A DNA stretch of 37,166 bases from Bacteroidales bacterium Bact_14 (GCA_001602865.1 LUZF01000022.1:1-37166); one strand, 5' to 3'; numbered from the stretch's first letter, positions 18,711 to 27,752 are shown. Program-made: numbers and translations. The notes: generated from the letters alone by a model not told the origin.

Positions 18711-19910
18711 ATGACCCTGTTTTTCGCCATCCTCTTCGCCCTGACGCTCGCTTTCCTGGTGGGGGTCATCGTGGTTGCCGTCGTCAACCGGAACCGCTAC
18801 CGGAAGCGCATCCGCAAGGCCCTCCGGAAGAAGATCGAGGAGCAGTACGCCGGCAAGGTGGGCCGCCTCCATTTCTCGGGAATCATGGACAAGCTCCGGA
18901 CCCCGCTCGCCCGGATGGAGAGCGCCGTCGCGGTCCTGGGCTCCCAGAAAAACGTCGCCGAGACCGGACGCGCCCAGCTGGACGTCCTCCAGTCCGGCCT
19001 GGACCAGGCGCAGCTGGTCCTCGAGCAGGCGGAGACGCTCCGCGGGCTGTTCGAGAAGAAACTGGCCCTCGCCCTGCGCAGGAACCAGCCGGTCGGCCCA
19101 TCCGTCCACAGGATCACAGACTGTTTCAAGGCCGACGCCAGCCTCGCCGGCATCGCCCTCTCCGCGACACTCCCGCCCGGCGACATCCGCCTCCCGCTCG
19201 ATACCGGCATCTTCGAGAGCATCCTTTTCGATATGATGCTCAGCGCGATGAAATATACGCCCCAGGGCGGCAGCATCCGCGTCCACGTCAACCGCACGGA
19301 CCGCCACGGCGTCAGCTGGTATACGCCCTTACGCGAGAAAGACACCTGCGGCTCCTATGTCTACGTAGCCGTCTACTGTTCGGAATCGGCGATGGAACAG
19401 GCGGCGCCGGAGCTCCAGCTGACCCGCAGCCTGGCGGAGCTCCACCACGGCTACCTCTGGATCGCAGACTCCGAGACCGGCAAGGGCATCAAGCTGATGC
19501 TCGCGCTGCCGGAAGACGCGACCGCGTACCCGGCGAACCTCTTCCTCCCCGGCGAAGAGAGCGCCGAGCCGGCGCCCGTCCCCGCCTCGAAAGAGGACCG
19601 GGATTTCCACGCGTTGCTGGTCAGCACCCTCCGGGAGAACCTCTCCGACGAGAATTTCGACATCGCCGCACTCGCGCAGAAGATGGGTATGTCCCGTTCG
19701 GTCCTGTTCTCGCGCGTCAAGGACGTGACGGGCAACAGTCCGAAGCAGCTGCTCAACGAGTTCCGGCTCCGCACGGCGGCAAACCTCCTGGCCCAGGGAA
19801 AGATGAGCGTTTCCGAGGTTGCGGACGCGACCGGCTGGGGCTCCCTCTCCTATTTCTCCAAATCCTACAAGCGCCGTTTCGGGCACAGTCCCACGAGCGG
19901 CAGGAATTAG
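18711..19910 (+). CDS. Membrane-anchored degenerate histidine-kinase-like protein with C-terminal AraC-type HTH
   Basis: N-terminal TM helix, HisKA-like FSGIMDKLRTPLARMES, HATPase-like LSAMKYTPQGGSIRV, C-terminal FDIAALAQKMGMSRSVLFSRVKDVTGNSPKQLLNEFRL...SEVADATGWGSLSYFSKSYKRRFGHSP. Confidence 0.85.
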   Translation: MTLFFAILFALTLAFLVGVIVVAVVNRNRYRKRIRKALRKKIEEQYAGKVGRLHFSGIMDKLRTPLARMESAVAVLGSQKNVAETGRAQLDVLQSGLDQAQLVLEQAETLRGLFEKKLALALRRNQPVGPSVHRITDCFKADASLAGIALSATLPPGDIRLPLDTGIFESILFDMMLSAMKYTPQGGSIRVHVNRTDRHGVSWYTPLREKDTCGSYVYVAVYCSESAMEQAAPELQLTRSLAELHHGYLWIADSETGKGIKLMLALPEDATAYPANLFLPGEESAEPAPVPASKEDRDFHALLVSTLRENLSDENFDIAALAQKMGMSRSVLFSRVKDVTGNSPKQLLNEFRLRTAANLLAQGKMSVSEVADATGWGSLSYFSKSYKRRFGHSPTSGRN

Positions 19911-19966
19911 CAAAAACGGGAGATTTTGCCTATATTTGTTTGATTCAATAACCAAAACGGCAGTTT

Positions 19967-21151
19967 ATGATAAAATCGCTAAGCAACATGGTCAAATACA
20001 TCGGTGTAGACGACCTGGACCTCGACCTCTTTGAAAGCCAGTACATTGTCCCCGAGGGGATGGCTTACAATTCATACCTCATCACGGATGCCAAAATCGC
20101 CATCCTCGACACCGCGGACGCCCGCAAAGGCTACGAGTGGAAGAGCAACCTGGCCGAAGCCCTCGAGGGCCGCACGCCGGACTACCTGATCGTCCACCAC
20201 CTCGAGCCGGACCATTCCGCCCTCATCGGCTGGGTCCTGGAGACCTACCCCAACCTGACCGTCGTCGCCGGCGCCAAGGCGCTCCAGATGCTGCCGCAGT
20301 TCTTCGACGGCGCCAGCCTGGAAGGCCGGACCCACGCCGTAAAGGAAGGCGACGTCCTCGACCTCGGCGAACACAAACTCCGTTTCATCGCCGCCCCGAT
20401 GGTCCACTGGCCGGAAGTGATGCTCTCCTTCGACGAGGCCGACGGCGCGCTCTACAGCGCGGACGCGTTCGGCAAGTTCGGCGCCCTCGCCAAATGCGGT
20501 TTCTACGGCCGCGAGGACGATGACTGGGCCTGCGAAGCCCGGCGCTACTACTTCAACATCGTCGGCAAATACGGCGCCCAGGTCCAGGCCCTCCTGAAGA
20601 AGGCCGCTCCCCTGCCGGTCAAGACCATCCGCCCGCTCCACGGCCCCATCCTGGAGGACAACCTCGTGGACTACATCAACCTCTATGACATCTGGAGCCG
20701 CTACGCCGTCGAGACGGAAGGCATCTTCATCGCCTGCGCCTCGATCCACGGCGGGACCCTCGCCGCGGCGGAGAAGCTGAAGGAAATCCTGGAGGCCAAG
20801 GGCGCGACCCGCGTCGTCCTGAGTGACATCACCCGCAGCGACCTCGCCGAGGACGTAGAAGACGCCTTCCGCCATTCGAAACTGGTCGTGGCCGCCGCCT
20901 CCTACGACGCCGGCATCTTCAGCCCGATGCACGACTTCCTCCACCGCCTCAAGATCAAGGGCTACTGCAACCGCACCGTCGGCATCCTCGAAAACGGCTC
21001 CTGGGCCCCTTCCGCGGGCCGTGTTGCCCGTGAGATGCTCGCGGAGATGAAGAATGTCACCATCCTCGAGCCGCAGGTAACCATCCGCAGCCGGATGAAA
21101 CCGACCGACATCCCCGCCATCGAAGCCCTCGCCGACGCCCTCCTCGCCTAA
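19967..21151 (+). CDS. Flavodiiron protein (FprA family A-type flavoprotein)
   Basis: Diiron ligand motif HHLEPDHS (HxExDH), PMVHWPEVMLSFDEADGALYSADAFG, C-terminal flavodoxin-like domain. Confidence 0.9.
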   Translation: MIKSLSNMVKYIGVDDLDLDLFESQYIVPEGMAYNSYLITDAKIAILDTADARKGYEWKSNLAEALEGRTPDYLIVHHLEPDHSALIGWVLETYPNLTVVAGAKALQMLPQFFDGASLEGRTHAVKEGDVLDLGEHKLRFIAAPMVHWPEVMLSFDEADGALYSADAFGKFGALAKCGFYGREDDDWACEARRYYFNIVGKYGAQVQALLKKAAPLPVKTIRPLHGPILEDNLVDYINLYDIWSRYAVETEGIFIACASIHGGTLAAAEKLKEILEAKGATRVVLSDITRSDLAEDVEDAFRHSKLVVAAASYDAGIFSPMHDFLHRLKIKGYCNRTVGILENGSWAPSAGRVAREMLAEMKNVTILEPQVTIRSRMKPTDIPAIEALADALLA

Positions 21152-21175
21152 CCACTTAATTAAAAGCATAAAAAT

Positions 21176-21754
21176 ATGTTCACCCTCATAGAACTCCCCT
21201 ACGCGCCCGAAGCGCTCGCGCCCGCCATCAGCGCCGAAACCCTTTCCTTCCACCACGGCAAGCACCTCCAGACCTATGTCAACAACCTCAACGCAGCCCT
21301 CCCCGGCAGCCCCTGGGAAGGCAAGAGCCTCGAGGAGATCGTCAAGGGCGCGGAAGGCGGCATCCTGAACAACGCCGGCCAGACGCTGAACCACAACCAC
21401 TATTTCACGCAGTTCCGCGCGCCGCGCGCGGACAACGCCCCCGCCGGCAGCCTCGCCGCCGCGATCGACCGCGACTTCGGCGGTTTTGACGCTTTCAAGC
21501 AGGAATTCGCCGCGAAGGGCGCCGGCCTCTTCGGCAGCGGCTGGGTCTGGCTCTCCGCCGACGCCGACGGCAAACTCGTCATCACCCAGGAGCCCAACGC
21601 CGGCAACCCGGTGCGCAAGGGCCTCAAGCCCCTGCTGACCTTCGACGTCTGGGAGCACGCCTACTATATTGATTACCGTAACCGCCGCCCGGACCACCTC
21701 AAAGCCCTCTGGGACATCATCGACTGGGATGTGGTCCAGGCCCGCTACGAATAG
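21176..21754 (+). CDS. sodB: Superoxide dismutase, Fe/Mn type
   Basis: FHHGKHLQTYVNNLN, NNAGQTLNHNHYFTQF, GSGWVWL, DVWEHAYYIDYRNRRPDHL. Confidence 0.93.
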   Translation: MFTLIELPYAPEALAPAISAETLSFHHGKHLQTYVNNLNAALPGSPWEGKSLEEIVKGAEGGILNNAGQTLNHNHYFTQFRAPRADNAPAGSLAAAIDRDFGGFDAFKQEFAAKGAGLFGSGWVWLSADADGKLVITQEPNAGNPVRKGLKPLLTFDVWEHAYYIDYRNRRPDHLKALWDIIDWDVVQARYE

Positions 21755-21756
21755 GT

Positions 21757-23124
21757 ATGAGCCGCTTTTCCGCCTATCTGCGCGCCCTGCTGAACCTGAC
21801 TGAGTTCATCGACCGGGAAAGCGCCGAGAACGCCATCCGCAAGAACATTTCCTTCCGCGGGCCGACGGTCTTCATCCTCGCCTGCGCGATCATCATCGCC
21901 TCCGTCGGCCTGAACGTCAACTCGATTCCGGTCATCATCGGCGCGATGCTGATCTCCCCCGTGATGGGTCCGATCCTCGGCTTCGGCTTCGGCCTCGCGA
22001 CCCTGGACGACGGCCTCGTCAAGGATTCCCTGCGGAATTACATCGTGATGGTGCTGATCAGCATCCTGGCTTCGACGGTCTTCTTCCTGCTCAGCCCGCT
22101 GACGCTGCAGAACCCCTCGGAGCTGCTTGCGAGGACGAATCCGTCCGTCTATGATGTCCTGGTCGCGCTCTTCGGCGGCTTCGCGGGGATGTTCGAGATC
22201 TCGCGCCGCGAGAAAGGGACCGTGATCTCCGGCGTCGCGATCGCGACAGCCCTGATGCCCCCGCTCTGCACCATCGGCTACGGACTTTCCATCATGAGCG
22301 CGCGCTACATTTTCGGCGCCCTCTACCTCTTCCTCATCAACAGCATCTTCATCGCCCTCGCGACCTTCCTCACGAGCAAGTACCTCCGCTTCCCGACCCT
22401 CGAGACCGAGCAGCGGAAACACCTCTCGAAGCAGGCCGTGACCGCGATCCTGCTCATCATCCTCGTCCCGAGCGTCTTCTCCGCCTTCCGCATCGTGCAG
22501 GAAAACAATTTCAAGATCCACGCGGAGAAGCTCGTTTCCGCCAACAAGACCATCGGCAAGGGCTTCATCTACGACTACAAGGTCAACTACGCCGCCAGAG
22601 AATCGACCCTGGAGCTCTACCTTGCCGGTGAGGAGCTCTCCGCCGAAGAGCGGGAACGCTTCTATGTCCAGGCCGAATCCTACGGCATCCCGCGCAGCGA
22701 GATCATCTTCCACGAGGACGCCGCGATGAGCCGCGACAATATGACGGAATCCGAGCTCATCAAGAGCATCTACGAATACAACGACCAGCAGTTCAAGACG
22801 ATGTACGAGTTCAAGGACCAGCAGGTCCGCGAGCTCAGCGACAGCCTCGCGAAGATTTCCCGCGAGCTCTCCGGCTACCGGGCGCAGGACATCCCCGCGG
22901 ACGCCATCGCCCGCGAGCTGTTCGCCCAGTACCCGGCGATCAAGCGCGTCAGCCTCAGCGGCGGCTCTTCCGTCTCTTCCGAGACGGAAGGCACTGAGCC
23001 CCAGGTCGTTGCCGTGCTTTTCTGCCGCCCGATGCCCGACGCCGCGACCGTTACCCGGATTGAAAACTGGCTCCGCGTGCGCCTGAACAGCCAGAACATC
23101 CTAGTACTGACCAAGACCGAATAA
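21757..23124 (+). CDS. DUF389 family membrane protein
   Basis: IIASVGLNVNSIPVIIGAMLISPVMGPILGFGFGLATLD; multiple TM segments. Confidence 0.85.
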   Translation: MSRFSAYLRALLNLTEFIDRESAENAIRKNISFRGPTVFILACAIIIASVGLNVNSIPVIIGAMLISPVMGPILGFGFGLATLDDGLVKDSLRNYIVMVLISILASTVFFLLSPLTLQNPSELLARTNPSVYDVLVALFGGFAGMFEISRREKGTVISGVAIATALMPPLCTIGYGLSIMSARYIFGALYLFLINSIFIALATFLTSKYLRFPTLETEQRKHLSKQAVTAILLIILVPSVFSAFRIVQENNFKIHAEKLVSANKTIGKGFIYDYKVNYAARESTLELYLAGEELSAEERERFYVQAESYGIPRSEIIFHEDAAMSRDNMTESELIKSIYEYNDQQFKTMYEFKDQQVRELSDSLAKISRELSGYRAQDIPADAIARELFAQYPAIKRVSLSGGSSVSSETEGTEPQVVAVLFCRPMPDAATVTRIENWLRVRLNSQNILVLTKTE

Positions 23125-23125
23125 T

Positions 23126-24814
23126 ATGCTGATAGTCCTAAAGCTCCTGGGTTCCATCGCCCTCCTGATCTACGGTATGAAGGTGATGAGCGAGGCCCTC
23201 CAGAAAATGGCGGGTCCCCAGCTGCGCCACCTCCTCGGCGCGATGACCACCAACCGCTTCACCGGCGTGGCGACCGGCGCCCTCGTGACCGTCGCCGTCC
23301 AGTCCTCCGCCGCGACAACCGTGATGACGGTGTCCTTCGTGAACGCCGCCCTCCTGACGCTCCGGCAGGCCATTTCCGTCATTATGGGCGCGAACATCGG
23401 TACCACGATGAGCGCCTGGATCATGTCGGCGGGCTTCTCCTTCAACATCACCAACGTGGTCTGGCCGGCCTTCCTCGTCGGCATCCTCCTGATCCAGCTG
23501 CGGAAGCACCGGTACGTGGGCGATTTCCTCTTCGGTCTCTCCTTCCTGCTCTTCGCGCTCGGAATGCTGAAGCAGACCGGCACGGAGCTGGACCTTGCGG
23601 GCAACCCGGCCGTCGTGGCCTTCTTCGCGAGCTTCAAGACCAATTACGGGACCATCCTCCTGTTCCTGCTCATCGGAACGATCCTGACGGCCCTGGTCCA
23701 GAGTTCCGCGGCCCTGATGGCCATCACGATGGTCCTCTGCTCGACCGGCGCCATCACGATCTACCAGGGTATCGCGCTGGTCATGGGTGAAAACATCGGT
23801 ACGACCGTGACCGCCAACCTCGCGGCCCTCAGTGCCAACACCCAGGCCCGCCGGACCGCCCTTGCGCACCTCCTGTTCAACGTCTTCGGCGTCATCTGGG
23901 TGCTCATCGCCTTCTTCCCCTTCGTGCGCTTCGTCTGCGGCCTCGTCGGGATGGACCCGACGGCGGAGACCCAGACCCCGACGCAGCTGTCCTTCACCCT
24001 TGCGACCTTCCACACCTGCTTCAACCTCATCAACACGGCAGTGCTGATCTGGTTCATCCCGCAGATCGAGAAGATCGTCTGCGCCTTCATCAAGCCCAGG
24101 ACGGCGGACGAAGAAGACGAATTCCGCCTCCGCTATATCCGCGGCGGTATTATGAAGACCCCGGAACTCTCCGTCTTCCAGGCCCAGAAGGAGATCGTCA
24201 CCTTCGGCGAACGGATGCAGAAGATGTTCGACCTCGTGAAGGAGCTCTACCACGCCACGGAAGAGGAGGAATTCCAGCAGCTCTTTGAGCGCATCGAGAA
24301 ATACGAGGACCTCAGCGACCGCATCGAGGACGGCATCGCCCGCTACCTCGGCCAGGTCGGAGACGCCCACCTGTCCGACGACACCAAGGAGAAGATCCGT
24401 GCGATGCTCCGGATGATCGGCGAGCTGGAATCCGTCGGCGACAGCTTCTACAACCTCGCCCGCATCCTTCGCCGCCGCCGCGACAAGAACATCGAGTTCA
24501 CGCCGGCCCAGATCAAGTACGGCACGGAAATGACCCGCCTGATGGAAGACGCCATCGTCCATATGAACACGGCCCTCTCCGGCCGCAAGGAGGATTTCCA
24601 CCTCTCCGAGTCCATCTCCATCGAGCGCCGTATCAACGAGTTGCGTAACGAGATGCGCCAGCGCAACGTCTCCGCCGTCGACAACCACGAATACAGCTAC
24701 GAAGCCGGCACGGTCTTTATGGACATGATCAACGAGTGCGAGAAGACGGGCGACTACATCATCAACGTCCTCGAAGCCCGCCTCGGCGTCGACCACAACC
24801 TCCAGCCCATCTAG
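23126..24814 (+). CDS. Na/Pi cotransporter family protein with PhoU-like C-terminal region
   Basis: Two repeats QSSAATTVMTVSFVNA and QSSAALMAITMVLCSTGA (QSSA motifs), GANIGTT / GENIGTT, helical C-terminus. Confidence 0.92.
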   Translation: MLIVLKLLGSIALLIYGMKVMSEALQKMAGPQLRHLLGAMTTNRFTGVATGALVTVAVQSSAATTVMTVSFVNAALLTLRQAISVIMGANIGTTMSAWIMSAGFSFNITNVVWPAFLVGILLIQLRKHRYVGDFLFGLSFLLFALGMLKQTGTELDLAGNPAVVAFFASFKTNYGTILLFLLIGTILTALVQSSAALMAITMVLCSTGAITIYQGIALVMGENIGTTVTANLAALSANTQARRTALAHLLFNVFGVIWVLIAFFPFVRFVCGLVGMDPTAETQTPTQLSFTLATFHTCFNLINTAVLIWFIPQIEKIVCAFIKPRTADEEDEFRLRYIRGGIMKTPELSVFQAQKEIVTFGERMQKMFDLVKELYHATEEEEFQQLFERIEKYEDLSDRIEDGIARYLGQVGDAHLSDDTKEKIRAMLRMIGELESVGDSFYNLARILRRRRDKNIEFTPAQIKYGTEMTRLMEDAIVHMNTALSGRKEDFHLSESISIERRINELRNEMRQRNVSAVDNHEYSYEAGTVFMDMINECEKTGDYIINVLEARLGVDHNLQPI

Positions 24815-24831
24815 GGGTTTGTCCTATAATA

Positions 24832-24896
24832 GGAAGAAGGACTATTTTTCAGATTTTCCATTTTTCTGGAAATATCTGGAAAATAGTCCTTCTTCC
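24832..24896. repeat. Long near-perfect inverted repeat between convergent genes
   Basis: GGAAGAAGGACTATTTT (24832-24848) is the exact reverse complement of AAAATAGTCCTTCTTCC (24880-24896). Inner arms continue pairing with one G-T wobble and one bulge down to a 6-nt loop, about 29 bp in total. Confidence 0.9.
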
Positions 24897-24910
24897 GGAT
24901 TCTACAGAGA

Positions 24911-26218
24911 CTAAGTGTTCTGGAGGGCGCCGGCGAGGAACTGATCGTAGGCGCTCATATCCATCAGGCCGTGGCCGGAGAGGTTGAAGAGAATCACCTT
25001 CTCTTCGCCTGTTTCCTTGCACTTCAGGGCCTCATTGACAGTTGCGGCAATGGCATGGCAGGACTCCGGAGCCGGGATGATGCCTTCGGACTGGGCGAAG
25101 AGCACGCCGGCGGAGAAGGAATCCTGCTGGGCGATGTCGACCGCCTCCATCAGGCCGTCCTTCAGGAGCTGCGAGACGATCGTACCGGCGCCGTGGTAAC
25201 GGAGGCCGCCGGCGTGGATCAGCGCGGGCTTGAAGTCGTGGCCGAGGGAGTACATCGGGAGGAGCGGGGTATAACCGGCCTCGTCGCCGAAGTCGTACAT
25301 AAACTTACCCTGGGTCAGCTTCGGGCAGGATTTCGGCTCCGCGGCGATGTAGCGGGTCTGCTTGCCCTCGAGGAGGGTGTGGCGCATAAACGGATACGCG
25401 ATGCCGCTGAAGTTGGAACCGCCGCCGAAGCAGGCGATGATGATGTCCGGGTACTCCCCTGCCATCGCCATCTGCTTCTCGGCCTCGAGGCCGATGACTG
25501 TCTGGTGGAGCGAGACGTGGCTGAGGACGGAGCCGAGGGTGTACTTGCAGTTCGGGGTCATCTGGGCCAGTTCGACCGCTTCGGAGATCGCGGTGCCGAG
25601 GGAGCCCTGGTGGTTCGGATCACGCGTGAGGATGTCCTTGCCGGCGCGGGTCGACATCGACGGCGAAGGGGTCACCTGGGAGCCGAAGACCTGCATCACG
25701 CTGCGGCGGTAAGGCTTCTGCTCATAGCTGATCTTGACCTGGTAGACGGCGGATTCGATGCCGAACACCTTCGCGGCATAGGCCAGCGCGGCACCCCACT
25801 GACCGGCGCCGGTCTCGGTTGTTAAGTTCGTAACTCCCTGCTGCTTCGCATAATAGGCCTGCGGAAGCGCGGAGTTGATTTTGTGGGAACCGAGGGGGTT
25901 GACGCTCTCATTCTTGAAATAGATGTGGGCGGGCGTCCCGAGGGCTTCCTCCAGGCCGTAGGCGCGCACGAGCGGCGTGCTGCGGTAATAGGCGTACTTC
26001 TCCCGGACGGCTTCCGGGATGTCGATCCAGGCGTCAGTCTGGTTCAGTTCCTGCCGCGCACACTCCTCGCAGAAGATCGGGAAAAGGTCTTCCGCCTTCA
26101 GGGGCTGCTTTGTCGCCGGATGGATCGGGGGCATGGGCTTGTTCTTCATGTCCGCCTGGATGTTGTACCATTGCTTCGGAATCTCGGTTTCCGGGAGAAT
26201 AAAACGCTTCTGTTTCAT
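24911..26218 (-). CDS. trpB2: TrpB2-type tryptophan synthase beta chain-like PLP enzyme
   Basis: RSTPLVRAYGLEEALGTPAHIYFKNESVNPLGSHKINSAL (PLP Lys), TTETGAGQWG, ACFGGGSNFSG; N-terminal extension typical of TrpB2. Confidence 0.92.
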   Translation of the reverse strand: MKQKRFILPETEIPKQWYNIQADMKNKPMPPIHPATKQPLKAEDLFPIFCEECARQELNQTDAWIDIPEAVREKYAYYRSTPLVRAYGLEEALGTPAHIYFKNESVNPLGSHKINSALPQAYYAKQQGVTNLTTETGAGQWGAALAYAAKVFGIESAVYQVKISYEQKPYRRSVMQVFGSQVTPSPSMSTRAGKDILTRDPNHQGSLGTAISEAVELAQMTPNCKYTLGSVLSHVSLHQTVIGLEAEKQMAMAGEYPDIIIACFGGGSNFSGIAYPFMRHTLLEGKQTRYIAAEPKSCPKLTQGKFMYDFGDEAGYTPLLPMYSLGHDFKPALIHAGGLRYHGAGTIVSQLLKDGLMEAVDIAQQDSFSAGVLFAQSEGIIPAPESCHAIAATVNEALKCKETGEEKVILFNLSGHGLMDMSAYDQFLAGALQNT

Positions 26219-26240
26219 TGTTGTAAGGTTTTATGGGGAA

Positions 26241-26270
26241 AATAAAAAAGGCCGTCCTTCCAGGGCGGTC
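26241..26270 (-). terminator. Terminator-like hairpin in the trpB2 leader (attenuator)
   Basis: Minus-strand CCGCCC-UGGAA-GGACGG stem (5 GC pairs, one C-A mismatch), then CC and UUUUUUAUU. Confidence 0.6.
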
Positions 26271-26317
26271 TCGCTACTATATCTTCGCCGGATTATACCC
26301 GGCACATACTTGCACGC

Positions 26318-26389
26318 TTAGTTCCGCCCGGAAATATCTTTCGGACGCCACCAGCTGAAAACAGCCGCTATGGAACTCTTTGCGATCAT
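26318..26389 (-). CDS. Putative Trp leader peptide MIAKSSIAAVFSWWRPKDISGRN
   Basis: Minus-strand ORF of 23 codons between the trpB2 promoter and terminator-like hairpin, with tandem TGG TGG codons (26353-26348) in an otherwise non-coding leader. Confidence 0.75.
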   Translation of the reverse strand: MIAKSSIAAVFSWWRPKDISGRN

Positions 26390-26397
26390 CACTTCTG

Positions 26398-26405
26398 CAA
26401 AACTA
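26398..26405 (-). promoter_or_regulatory. Candidate -7 promoter element for trpB2 leader
   Basis: Minus strand TAGTTTTG matches TAnnTTTG, with a TTG about 19-20 nt upstream. It lies only 8 nt before the leader ATG. Confidence 0.45.
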
Positions 26406-26439
26406 TAATAAAATAATTAAAAAAGCAACATTTAAATGT

Positions 26440-26447
26440 TATCTTTG
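26440..26447 (+). promoter_or_regulatory. Candidate -7 promoter element for the esterase gene
   Basis: TATCTTTG matches TAnnTTTG, 21 nt before the ATG at 26469; -33 weak. Confidence 0.4.
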
Positions 26448-26468
26448 GACAAAACAAGATTCCAGCTT

Positions 26469-27746
26469 ATGAAACGACTCCTGCTCCTTGCCGTCCCTGC
26501 GATGCTCCTCGCAGGCGCGTGCGCCAAGAATGTCCCCACCGTGGTTGAAAGCATCGACGCCTATACGAGCGTCGGCGATACCGGCATCCTCGTGGATGCC
26601 ATCGAGATTACCGTCGCGGACGCGCGGTCCATCCGCGGCCTGAAAGCGGCCGATTTCGACATCGTCTGCAACGTCCCGGACGGGCAGGTCGACAAGGAGA
26701 CCGGCGGTCCCCTGAAGGAGTATGAGGACGACGGCATCGTCGTCAGCCGCAAGGGCAAGACCCTCCGCATCGCGGCGAATCCCTTCTCCATCAACGGGAT
26801 GCGCGGCGAGAACTATCGCCGCCTGCCCTGGAAGCTCGTCTGCAGCGCCGATACGCTCCTCAACGTCGACCTCCAGAAAGTGACCAACCGCCACACGGCG
26901 GTCCTGGACGACTGCATCCAGGGTTCCTTTACATACGCGGGTATCACGCGCGAGTATATGCTCTACCTTCCCAGGGACAAGAAGGGTGAGACGCTGAAGA
27001 ACGTGCCGCTCCTCGTCTGGCAGATCGGCGGCGGCGAATACAACCGCGACCTCTGGACGGCCGCGACCGCCAACCGCTGCCTCGTCTCCCTGCCGACGCA
27101 GGGCGTTCCCTGCGCGACCCTGGTCTTCGCCATCGCGAACCCCAACTATACCTACAGCGCCTCCCTCTATCCGGACCGCATCGAGCTCGTGGACCGCAAC
27201 AACGCCCTCCAGATGGCCTTCATCGACACGCTCATCGCGGACGGGACCGTCGACGGCAGCCGCGTCTTCTGCGCGGGCGCTTCGAGCGGCGGCGGCTGTA
27301 CGATGCGCTTCGTGATGCAGTTCCCGGACCGTTTCAAGGCGGCCATCCCCTGCTGCTCGATGGACCCGATCGTCCCGATCCACCGCGTCGAGGAGAAGTA
27401 TCCCGGCCAGTTCGCGGATGACGTCGAGAAGGCGTTCCAGGGCCAGGTATATAAGTGGAACGGCAACGAGATGGCCCTCGCGGACATCGATACCCAGGCT
27501 TTCGTGAAGCTCCCGCTCTACTTCGTCCACGCGGAGTCCGACCGGACCTGCAAGGTCGCGAGCACCTATGCCTATTACGAGGCGAGAAAAAGACTGGGCG
27601 CCACCAACGACCGGGTTGCGATCTTTGATGACGCCTATATGCAGTCTTATGGCATCAGTCCGATGATTACCCATTTCTCCTGGGTTCCGCTCCTCGACGA
27701 TTATTCCGAGGGAACGGCCATGGACTGGCTTGTGAAGCAGCTGTAA
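26469..27746 (+). CDS. Lipoprotein alpha/beta-hydrolase (CE1/PHB-depolymerase-like esterase) with Ig-like N-terminal domain
   Basis: Lipobox MLLAGACAKN; ITREYMLYLPRD, CAGASSGGGCTMR (GxSxG), HAESDRT. Start set at MKRLLLL. Confidence 0.75.
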   Translation: MKRLLLLAVPAMLLAGACAKNVPTVVESIDAYTSVGDTGILVDAIEITVADARSIRGLKAADFDIVCNVPDGQVDKETGGPLKEYEDDGIVVSRKGKTLRIAANPFSINGMRGENYRRLPWKLVCSADTLLNVDLQKVTNRHTAVLDDCIQGSFTYAGITREYMLYLPRDKKGETLKNVPLLVWQIGGGEYNRDLWTAATANRCLVSLPTQGVPCATLVFAIANPNYTYSASLYPDRIELVDRNNALQMAFIDTLIADGTVDGSRVFCAGASSGGGCTMRFVMQFPDRFKAAIPCCSMDPIVPIHRVEEKYPGQFADDVEKAFQGQVYKWNGNEMALADIDTQAFVKLPLYFVHAESDRTCKVASTYAYYEARKRLGATNDRVAIFDDAYMQSYGISPMITHFSWVPLLDDYSEGTAMDWLVKQL

Positions 27747-27752
27747 GCCGCT

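Noticed and set aside
23832-24093. Short overlapping ORFs inside the Na/Pi gene and elsewhere (many 60-130 aa entries in the ORF track)
   Set aside because: Alternate-frame Ser/Arg/Pro-rich translations typical of GC-rich coding DNA; no supporting motifs or gaps in the main gene.
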